DNA from: Trichococcus sp. K1Tr
GTDB taxonomy: Bacteria > Bacillota > Bacilli > Lactobacillales > Aerococcaceae
NCBI RefSeq assembly: GCF_028309625.1
Contig: NZ_JAQMHR010000012.1
Span: forward strand, 1 to 56,146
DNA length: 56,146 bases
Reading direction: 5' to 3'
In this document: in pieces, positions 15,993 through 25,000 of the stretch
Numbering within the stretch: the stretch's first letter is position 1
Layout: the number at the start of each line of letters is the position of its first letter
Position numbers and translations under genes: made by a program
The notes under the pieces: model-generated
What the model saw: only the letters and a program-made list of their open reading frames with translations
Database searches by the model: none
Told to the model about the DNA's origin: nothing

Positions 15993-16871
15993 ATGGGTTT
16001 ATTACACCTACGGACGTTCCATTATTGCGCTACTTATTTAAGTTTCTCCAAAACCGCCCAACATTTCGAAATGAGCCAACCGGCGATCACCAAACAAATC
16101 AAAAAGTTGGAATCGGAGCTGGAGCAGGAGTTGTTCGTACGGGCAGGAAGGAAACTGTTTCTGACAGCAGCCGGGGAAGCCTTGTTCGAGTATTCTTCCC
16201 AAATATTCAGCCTTTATGAAGAAGCAATGGATTCGATGCGGAATCTTTCCGAGAAAAAGCGGCGGTTGCGGATCGTAGGGGATCTGAATTATATGAAGAT
16301 GAACCTGTCGGAATTTTTCGCGATAGCCTACGAGCGGTTTCCTGACATCGAAATCGAGATCGATACCGCTGAGAACGCCAAATTGATATTTTCAGGCGTG
16401 CGCGATAAGCAATACGACATCGGCATCCTCAGCGCAAATTACACAACAATCGGCGTGCGCGACAGGCTGCTCCGGGAAGACAACATTTGCTTGGTCGCTT
16501 CGACCGCGTTGGCCAGCCGCATGAAACGAGAACCCGATCTGCAGCCGCCCTTACTGTTCTACAAATCGGAATCCTCCTACAGCAGTTTTCTGCAGGAATT
16601 CATGCACAGAAACGGCCTTTCCGACCAGAATCGGATGACATTCAACAGTCTTGAGATGATCCGCCAAGCCTTGTTGAAGGACGCGGGTGTCGCCATCCTG
16701 TCGGAAGACGTCATCAAAGAAGATATCCTGGCTGGGCGCGTCACCATCTTGTCGACGCCGGTCGAATCGTTGAAGATCAAGACGAGGGTGATCTACCGGA
16801 TGGACAATCCAATGCTGCGAAGCATCGAAGAGTGTCTGAAGTTGATTGTCGCTGAATCAAGCAAATCCTAG
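15993..16871 (+). CDS. LysR family transcriptional regulator
   Basis: A 292-residue LTTR. The N-terminal winged helix (LRTFHYCATYLSFSKTAQHFEMSQPAITKQIKKLESELEQELFVRAGRKLFLTAAGEAL) covers residues 5-65. A linker helix and a two-lobed effector domain (about 90-290) follow. The ATG is preceded by GGAGGG. It is divergent from the amidinotransferase/rocB operon, with a LysR-type inverted repeat between them, which suggests it controls those genes in response to an arginine-related ligand. That ligand is inferred from context only. Confidence 0.93.
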   Translation: MGLLHLRTFHYCATYLSFSKTAQHFEMSQPAITKQIKKLESELEQELFVRAGRKLFLTAAGEALFEYSSQIFSLYEEAMDSMRNLSEKKRRLRIVGDLNYMKMNLSEFFAIAYERFPDIEIEIDTAENAKLIFSGVRDKQYDIGILSANYTTIGVRDRLLREDNICLVASTALASRMKREPDLQPPLLFYKSESSYSSFLQEFMHRNGLSDQNRMTFNSLEMIRQALLKDAGVAILSEDVIKEDILAGRVTILSTPVESLKIKTRVIYRMDNPMLRSIEECLKLIVAESSKS

Positions 16872-16893
16872 CGATTAAGCCCCCAGATAGAGC

Positions 16894-16945
16894 AAAATGG
16901 ACCAGCAAATCCGCCTTCCGGGGAATTCTGGTCCATTTTTTATTT
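16894..16945. terminator. Bidirectional terminator
   Basis: Arms AAAATGGACCAG and CTGGTCCATTTT with A/T tracts on both sides, between the lysR gene (plus) and the HD-domain gene (minus). Confidence 0.8.
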
Positions 16946-16950
16946 TTCTT

Positions 16951-17368
16951 TCACTCCGATAAATATTCGATCGCCTTGCGGTATTTTTCTGCCCGCTCCC
17001 TGTCCTTTTGGGTGATCTTCTCCAAGCGGCTCAAATCCGAATTGTGCTTCAGATCCGCCAGTTTTACGGCAGTGGCCAACCGGTTTTTTTTTAACGCCAG
17101 CCAGATATGCGGCATAGTTTTGGTTATGCTTTTTGGTCAATGCCTTAACAGCTTCGACAACATTTTCCGGCAAGCCTTTGGCCAACAAGTCGCTGGCTGT
17201 CACGTCCGTATCCTCGATGATGTCATGCAGCAGCGCAACTGCCTTCTCCTCATCCGTCGTCACCATCGCAGCCACTTGTTGCGGATGCAGAATATAATCA
17301 AGCCCGGCTTTATCCGTCTGTCCGGCATGCGCCTCTTTCGCAATTTCAAACGCCAATTCTTCCAACAT
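16951..17368 (-). pseudogene. HD-domain phosphohydrolase, frameshifted at a run of nine A
   Basis: A small HD-family protein related to the hydrolase part of RelA/SpoT. The first part reads normally: AHAGQTDKAGLDYILHPQQVAAMV, then VALLHDIIEDTDVTASDL with the catalytic HD pair, up to NYAAYLAGVKK. After A9 (T9 on the plus strand, 17084-17092) the open frame continues as unrelated sequence to 16940. Removing one A restores VKKNRLATAVKLADLKHNSDL and the family's C-terminus, ending in a TGA at 16951, for 138 residues. It is a sequencing error, a real lesion, or a gene expressed by slippage on A9. The ATG at 17368 follows AAAGGTGG. Confidence 0.8.
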
Positions 17369-17408
17369 GATGGCACCACCTTTCTCATCCATTATAATCG
17401 ACTTTACT

Positions 17409-17441
17409 GAAAAACAAAAAAGGATCAGCGTGAACTGATCC
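17409..17441 (-). terminator. Terminator of the SemiSWEET gene
   Basis: Minus-strand arms GGATCAG and CTGATCC with a 6-base loop, followed by TTTTTTGTTTTT. Confidence 0.8.
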
Positions 17442-17447
17442 AACTGT

Positions 17448-17687
17448 TTATTTATATTTCAATTTGGCAATCAAAATGACCAAGGCTAAGCAGAATGTGA
17501 CGACATTTGCGATGAACAGCGCCATATCTCCGATTCTGTAGCCATGCAGCATCCACAAGAAGATACCTGTCACTGACATGAGGTACATCCCCAACGAAAT
17601 GGCCTTTGTGTCCTTTGTCTGCAATACTTTGATCACCTGCGGTAAAAATGCCAATGTTGTCAATATTCCTGCGATCGTTCCAATCAT
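17448..17687 (-). CDS. SemiSWEET sugar transporter
   Basis: A 79-residue, three-helix membrane protein of the MtN3/saliva family, which dimerises to form a sugar uniporter. The proline-containing first helix (IAGILTTLAFLPQVIKVLQTKDTKAISLGMYL) carries the TLAFLPQ motif of bacterial SemiSWEETs. Helices 2 and 3 follow near residues 33-52 and 56-75. It lies 22 bases after the 70-residue protein gene, in a transcript that faces a LysR gene. Its substrate is unknown; glucose or sucrose is known for relatives. Confidence 0.93.
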   Translation of the reverse strand: MIGTIAGILTTLAFLPQVIKVLQTKDTKAISLGMYLMSVTGIFLWMLHGYRIGDMALFIANVVTFCLALVILIAKLKYK

Positions 17688-17709
17688 GTTTTTTCCCCCT
17701 ATTATGTTT

Positions 17710-17922
17710 TTACTTTATTCTATAAAACAAGTAGTCCAGACAGTCGATTGCCTTCTGGTCCTCATGGATTTTATCCAACAAGCTGTTCCTGTGTTTCTTG
17801 AGCAAATCCATCTGTTTTGCCTGATCGTTCATTTGGCGGTATTGCAGAAAAGTAGCGATTGTTGTGTCATCGCAACCGGCATCCTTCAGATTTGTGATCA
17901 GCATTTCTTCAGTTATATCCAC
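17710..17922 (-). CDS. Small conserved-looking protein of unknown function
   Basis: A 70-residue soluble protein, mostly helical and charged, with the pattern ITEEMLITNLKDAGCDD near the N-terminus and HRNSLLDKIHEDQKAIDCLDYLFY near the C-terminus. I recall similar small proteins (KDAGC ... KHR ... QKxIDCLDYL) in other Bacillota, but know no function. GTG at 17922 is the likely start, with AGGAG eight bases upstream; an ATG at 17973 would lie inside the operator. It heads the operon with the SemiSWEET gene and faces lysR. Confidence 0.7.
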   Translation of the reverse strand: MDITEEMLITNLKDAGCDDTTIATFLQYRQMNDQAKQMDLLKKHRNSLLDKIHEDQKAIDCLDYLFYRIK

Positions 17923-17978
17923 TCGTATCACTCCTCTTAACAATAGAATACATCGAATCTGTAGGAACATCAAATACC

Positions 17979-17999
17979 TATATCAGATAGCCTGATATA
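17979..17999. promoter_or_regulatory. LysR-type operator
   Basis: Perfect inverted repeat with arms TATATCAG and CTGATATA and a 5-base spacer, fitting the T-N11-A pattern. It sits between lysR (plus) and the small-protein/SemiSWEET operon (minus). Confidence 0.65.
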
Positions 18000-18050
18000 C
18001 TTGTAAGGCATACCAGAAAGCGTTAAAATGGTGCTGAAGGAGTTGAGGAC

Positions 18051-18944
18051 ATGGAACTCAGAGTGCTGCAGTATTTTTTGACAATCGCAAGGGAACAGAG
18101 TATTTCGGGAGCGGCGGAATTTTTGCATATCACGCAACCGACCCTTTCCAGACAAATGAAGGAACTGGAGGAAGAACTCGGCAAGCAACTTTTTATCAGG
18201 GGTAACCGGAAGATCATTTTGACGGATGACGGCATGCTGCTAAGAAAAAGGGCTGAGGAAATCATCCAGCTCGTGGAGAAGACCGAGTCGGAAATGAACG
18301 CGGACACAGCTGAATTTAGTGGAGACATCTATATCGGCGGTGGCGAATCCAAAGGCATGCGGATCATAGCTCGCGCAATCAGCAAAGCCCAAGCAGAACA
18401 TCCACTGCTCAAATTCCATCTGTTCAGCGGTAATGCCGAGGATGTCACAGACCGATTGGACAAAGGCTTGCTCGATTTCGGAGTTCTTGTAGAGCCGACG
18501 AACATGACCAAATATGATTTCATCAAGTTGCCGACCAAGGATGTCTGGGGTGTCCTGATGAGGAAAGACAGTCCGCTGGCTGATTTGGAAAGCATCACAC
18601 CGAAGGATTTGATTGGTAAACCGGTCATTTGCTCGAACCAGCTGCTTGTCAAAAATGAACTCGCAGGTTGGCTAGGTGGCAATGAGCGCAGCCTGAACAT
18701 CATCACGACTTATAATCTTCTCTACAATGCCTCCTTGCTCGTGGAAGAAAATAGTCATTATGCGCTGTGTTTGGATGGCATCATCCATACCGGTGAGGGC
18801 AGCGACTTGTGCTTCCGGCCATTGGAACCACGGCTTGAGGTCGGGCTTCATTTTGTATGGAAGAAATACCAGGTGTTTTCAAAAGCCTCGGACTATTTCC
18901 TGGGATTGGTGCAGGCCGAGGCCAAACCCCAAAGCAGGAAATGA
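18051..18944 (+). CDS. LysR family transcriptional regulator
   Basis: A 297-residue LTTR with the N-terminal winged helix MELRVLQYFLTIAREQSIS to KQLFIRGNRKIILTDDG (residues 1-62) and a C-terminal effector-binding domain with the LLDFGVLVEP motif. The ATG follows GGAG. It is divergent from the small-protein/SemiSWEET pair across a perfect inverted repeat, so it probably controls that operon and itself. The inducer is unknown. The family is close to regulators often found beside small efflux or sugar permeases. Confidence 0.93.
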   Translation: MELRVLQYFLTIAREQSISGAAEFLHITQPTLSRQMKELEEELGKQLFIRGNRKIILTDDGMLLRKRAEEIIQLVEKTESEMNADTAEFSGDIYIGGGESKGMRIIARAISKAQAEHPLLKFHLFSGNAEDVTDRLDKGLLDFGVLVEPTNMTKYDFIKLPTKDVWGVLMRKDSPLADLESITPKDLIGKPVICSNQLLVKNELAGWLGGNERSLNIITTYNLLYNASLLVEENSHYALCLDGIIHTGEGSDLCFRPLEPRLEVGLHFVWKKYQVFSKASDYFLGLVQAEAKPQSRK

Positions 18945-18961
18945 AAAAAATATACGCTGCA

Positions 18962-19010
18962 CAAAAGAAGCATAATGCCCTCTCACTCGCTTGGGTATTA
19001 TGCTTCTTTG
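18962..19010 (+). terminator. Terminator of the second lysR gene
   Basis: Arms AAAGAAGCATAATGCCC and GGGTATTATGCTTCTTT around a 12-base loop. The T-run is short, so strength is uncertain. Confidence 0.65.
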
Positions 19011-19071
19011 GTTTCTAAACATTCATTCTACTTTGCTGAATCCGGCAATCTGGAACTAAACCCCGTTTTAC

Positions 19072-22000
19072 CTATTTCCCCATCAACACTTCAATATTGT
19101 GCACTTTTCCATCATTGACCAATTCCAAAATGTTTCCTTCACGCGTTTCGCTTCCTTCGGCTATCGTCTTCACTCCCTTATTGACGCCTTCCGGATTTTT
19201 GACTGTTATGTTATAGATGGACTCAAAATATTTGTACCTTATCGTGTATTCTGGCCATTTTTGGGGAATGCATGGATCGATCAACAGCTTATTCCCGAGT
19301 TTTTGGAACCCCAATATAGATTCTAAACCAGCTTTATACATCCATCCTCCCGATCCGGTATACCACGTCCACCCGCCTCGCCCAGAATGAGGGGGAACAG
19401 CATAAACGTCAGCAGCCATCACATAGGGCTCAACTTTATATGTAGAACATTCCCTCTGGTTCCTTGAATTATTGATGGGATTAATGAGCTCATACAGCTC
19501 ATGAGCCTTGTCTCCGTCGCCAAGTTTGGCGAATGCGATGATGACCCATGCGGCTGCGTGCGTGTATTGCCCGCCATTTTCCCGGACACCTGGGCTGTAC
19601 CCCTTAATATACCCGGGCTCCATTTCGCTGGTGTCAAAGGGCGGAGCAAGAAGTTTAATCACCCCGTCTTCTCTGGTGATGAGATAATCTTCCACCGACT
19701 TCATCGCCTGTCTGACTCTTTCGGGATTACCTGCTTCAGAAAGAATCGCCCAAGTTTGAGCAATTGAATCAATCTTACATTCGCTGTTTTCTATCGAACC
19801 AAGAGGCAACCCATTGTCAAAATAGGCTCTGATATACCACTTGCCATCCCAAGCGGACCTCTCGATAGATTCAGTAATCTGATTCATTATATTGAAGTAT
19901 TTTTCTGAAAGTTCTGATTCTCCCATCTCAATGCATACTGGAATGATTTTTTTAAGCACAGTCACCAAAAACCAGCCCAGCCATACACTTTCCCCTGTCC
20001 CTTTGTTCCCAACCATATTCATACCGTCATTCCAATCACCTCCACCCATCAATGGCAGTCCGTGATTTCCAAATTTCAAGCTTTTCTCTATGGCTGCGAT
20101 ACAATGTCCAAATAATGAAGCAGACCTATTCGAAATAGAAGGAATTCCATATTTTTCCTGTTCCCCATTTTCAAGCAAGTCGCTTTCCAGATACAGCAAT
20201 TCGGATTTCAATATGCCTTTATCCCCCGTTATGCTAACATATTCCATGGTCACATAAGGAAGCCAAAGAAGATCATCACTGAATCGGGTACGAATACCTT
20301 TCCCGCTGGGCTCATGCCACCAGTGTTGTACATCCCCTTCCACAAACTGATGCGCTGCATGAAGGAGGATCTGTTTTCTCGCAATTTCAGGGCTTATGTG
20401 AACGACAGCCAAAGAATCTTGAAGCTGATCTCTGAACCCATACGCACCGCTGGACTGATAAAATGCCGAACGCGCCCAAAGTCGGCAGGAAAGGGTTTGG
20501 TATTGAAGCCACCCATTCAGCATAAGATCCATTGACATATCAGGGGTCGTAACCTGAATCGCTTCAAGTTTATCTTTCCAGGATTCTTTTACAACTGTCA
20601 GCGCCCGATACGATTCCTGAACATTCCTGTATTTATTCGTAAGTTGATCCAAATCATTAGTTGTTTCAGCTGCACCAAAAGTAAGTACGATATCCTTTTC
20701 CTCCATTGGATTCAGTGAAACGGTGACTTGCATAGCCGCGCACGGATCAAAACCAATTCCAACCGTTCCCGTAAGCTTTTCTTTTCTCAGGCATTCAGGA
20801 TTGGCCAGACTCCCTGAGCCAATAAACTCTACCCGGTTTCCTGTAACACTTCTGTTTTCCAACGAAATGTCCATGAAACCAATTTTTGCTTTATATTCTT
20901 CATTATAAGGATTTTCCATCAACAGGACTCCGGATGCGTTTGAGCTTGTTTTTATGTGCATCGCGTTAACTTGGTCTGTTACACCCATTACCGGTCTCAC
21001 ATAGTAGATCAGAGACAGGTTTCTCTGTTCGTTGGATGAATTCGAAAGTGTTAAAATGCTGATTTTAATGCTTTCATCTACAGGAACAAATTGGACCAAT
21101 TTCTGCTCAATCCCGTGGCTTGCATGCCTAAATTCTGTATATCCAAACCCATGTCTTATTTCATAGGCTTCTTTTCCCCTGATAGGTGACGCTGTTGCTG
21201 TCCATGATTCTCCAGTATCATCATCCCTGAGATACAAAACTTCACCCGGATTGTCACTGACTGGATCATTGGACCATGTGGACAGCTTGTTTTCGCGGCT
21301 GTTTCCGTACCAAGTATACCCTGCTCCTGATTCAGAGACGGTAAAACCAAACTTGGGATTTGAGATCACATTAATCCATGGAGCAGGGGTGTTTTCTTCT
21401 TTTTCGAGTTGAATGACATACTCCTTGCCATCTTCAGTGAATCCACCTAATCCATTTGCATACAGCAGATCAGGTTCTTCAGCAGCAGGTCTGGCATATT
21501 CGCTGATTGCTTTGGAATATACACTGTCTTTTTGCTGTTCCGATTCTCTTTCAATTGGTTCTTCCATCTGCTCGTTCAGGGTTCCTCCATCGTCTCTTAC
21601 TATCATTCTCGCCACGGCAAACATCAGGTAGATCTCCTCAAGACTCGTTTTGCTTTTGTCGACTATATATGCTCCCCCTGATTTCCCTATCATTTGATGA
21701 ATATGGCTTGAATTTAAGCTCTCCATGATGGAGGCATGCAGCGGGAGGTGATAACTGTTGACTTCCTCGCATAATATGATCAAATCTACCTTTAACTTTT
21801 TGTACATCCAATATTCGTGGGCTTTTAACATTTGATTGAGTACCCTGATGCCATCGATATTCTTTATGACCAGCAAGACAACCGGATCGTCACCGGAAAT
21901 ACCGAAGCGCCAAAGTGAAGATTGCCCCAACGTGTTCCTTTCGATCAATTCACGGAATTTCCTTTTGGAAGGACTGTTGAACAGGAGGCTTGAAGTCATA

Positions 22001-25000
22001 TTCTGATAGAGTTCCAGTTGGGAAGGCGCTATGTCCAGGTAAGCGGCTTCGAGTTGCCCACTTGTGTGCGCTAGAGTGAACGCCCGGTCAATGAATTCAT
22101 ACTGGGAATATTTCTCAATTAACATCAACAAATCTTCCCTGCTTTCGCTGACTGCAGTGATGTAAGCTATCTGCAAAGCCTTTCCGGGTAATATTCTTCC
22201 TTTCAGCCTCAGACTCATGACCGGATCGAGCACAGTTCCGTCCGTACCCGAAAGAACATGGTCATCATCCATAGCTGTAGGTGCCCCTAAATCACGGTTT
22301 CGCCCGATAAACTGCATCCTGTCAGTTTCGAATTGCATGTTCCCTATGGTATCCCCTTCAGTCACGGCAAAATTAGCAGTCCATAGTTTTTTATCTGAGG
22401 AAGACCTTGGCCGATTGGTGGCAATGATGCCATTGATTTCCTTAAGAACCTCAGTTTCCTTGAAAAGTTTATGAAATGCAGGGTGAGCTATATCTTCATT
22501 TTGTGTAGTCATCACGGCTTCAAAGTAGCTTGTCACTTCGATATCACATGAGCTGTCTCCGGCATTTCCTAAAGTCATTTTCCTGATTTCAACATTTTCC
22601 TTTGGAACAACGATAACTTCTGTTTTCGTGTGGATATCTCCATCTGTTCTTTTGAAAACGGCTTTGTCGTTTGTATAAACAACTTCATATTTTTCAGGAA
22701 TTTTGTACAGCGGTGCATAAGCTGAGGACCACACTTTATTTGTGGCTACATTTTTGATATAGAAAAACATTCCGTACTTGTCCGCTGCATTGTCCTCTCT
22801 CCATCTCGTGATCGCTTTGTCGTTGCATCTGCTGTATCCGGTCCCTCTATCCGTGATCATAACGGAATAATTACCGTTCGATAGAAGATGAACTTTCGGT
22901 AAAACGGAATCAGCAGCCTTGAATGTCCTTGTAAGCCTGCTGTCTTTGTACACTTTACTTTTGTCAATTTGCATTTTCACTTTTTTTGCTTTCAAATTAA
23001 AGTTATAAACAACAGATGGAATCGGCTCTTGAAGTAAAAATCGAGAAGCATACATGGCAGGATCTTCGAAAAAACGTTTTTGCATGATAAAATCATGCAA
23101 AAAATTGTTGATGGCCATGAAACCCATACCTTGATGATGCGCCATGAATTCCCGGATGATACTTCTCTTATCGTCAATCATCAGCCTGTCGGGTGTGTAG
23201 TCGGCTGCTTCATAAAAACCGTAAGCTCCTTCCAGCCCTTCCTCCTTGAGGTATGCGATGTTTTGGGCTGCACTTTCGGGATCTATCTGGAGTGCCAACA
23301 ATGTTGAATAGGGAGATACCACCGTATCTTCCACCAAACCTCTTTTTAAACCGAGCCAAGGCACACCGAAAGCCTTATACTGATAGCTTAAATTCACATC
23401 CGTGTCATTAAAGCCGGATTCGGATATTCCCCAAGGTATTTCATTCTGTTTGCCGTATTTTTTCTGACTCCGAATGACAAAATGATACGTTTCGTCAAGC
23501 ATCGTATTTTTGTAGCTCTTCATGATCAAAACCGGCATAAGATATTCAAACATTGTCCCAGACCAGGATGCTAGCCCCTTATATCCGCTATCCACTGTTA
23601 AAGACCGGCTCAATTTGAGCCAATGCTCAGGAGGTATTTCATTTCTGGCTATGCTTATATAGCTTGCCTGACGTGCCTCCGAAGCAAGTAGGTCATAGTA
23701 AGAATCGGTCAGTTCCCCAACCTCCAGATCAAAGCCAATAGAGAACAAGTGTTTTTTCTCGTCATACAATGGTAAAAATTTTGTGTTATCTGAGAGTGAA
23801 TCCACTCTGCGAATCAACTCTTCATAATCCGATAAAAAGCTGCTTACAGCATTAGAGGATACAGCCAAGCGCTGCTGCAGTTCAGAAAGGAAACCCAGGT
23901 CTTCAGGGAATTCTTTTTCAAGCTGCGCATTGCTAAACATAATTTTCCCGATGATAGCTTCCGCATGAGCATAAACATCCGGCAAATCCGCTAAAATCGG
24001 ATTGTTTTTCAAAAGAACAGTAATCTCTTCAAAGTCATCTTTGTAATGTGAGAAGCAACCAGCAGACAGACTCTCCGGAAGTTTTTCAATCAATTCCACG
24101 GCCGGCATAAACTCTAGACGCTCATCGTTGAACGTTATTAACATTTCTTTGATTTTATTTCTCCAAGACTCATTTGTGATGCCATCAAATTTATCGCTTA
24201 TTGAAAAATCCCTCACAATCCTGTTCCATGAGAACATGTCGATGGATTGAATTTGTTCAAATCCCAGCGATTGATAAATAGCCACTCCATCTTCCCCACC
24301 ATTGTACAGGGTATCCCTGATTCCCTTTAGAAATTGCGGGTCAGTTAGCGGCATTTTAAGATACCCCTTTAAACCTTCAGACAAGGTTATCAGGTAGCCT
24401 ACTAAATTACCGCTGTCGGCAGTGGAAATATAAATAGGCAGCAAGGGCCGCAGTGATTTCGTATCGTACCAGTTATACAGATGCCCGTTCCATTTTTCCA
24501 TTTTTTCGATCGATGTGATCGTATTTGAGACCCTCTCTATCATTTCTTTTGTTCCGATGTATCCAAAATCCCGGGCTGTAAGGATAGCCATCAATCCTAG
24601 GCTGATGTTGGTTGGTGAGGTTCGGTGAGCGATGCCGTTAGGGGAATCTTCTTGATAGTTGTCCGGTGCAAGATAGTTGTTCTCAGCATTTGCAAATTCC
24701 TCAAAATAGCGCCAGGTTTTCCTTGCGATCCTGCTGATTTCGAAAAGCTGGTCTTTGGTGAGGGTGCATGGCTTTTCTGGCTTTTTCTGACTGATTGCAT
24801 AGGCGATATAAGGCGCACTCAACGACAGAACAAAAAACAGGAAGCTTAAACCAACTGCTTCCGATTGAAAGGATAACGCCAAAAGAAAAACGGCCAGTCC
24901 TATCCAGATTGAAGACTGCATTTCCCGTATATAGCTTTTTAATGAATTGTTGTTTTTCCTTTCCTCAGCTGCTGAAGTTATCCATTCAAGCAAGTCTTTT

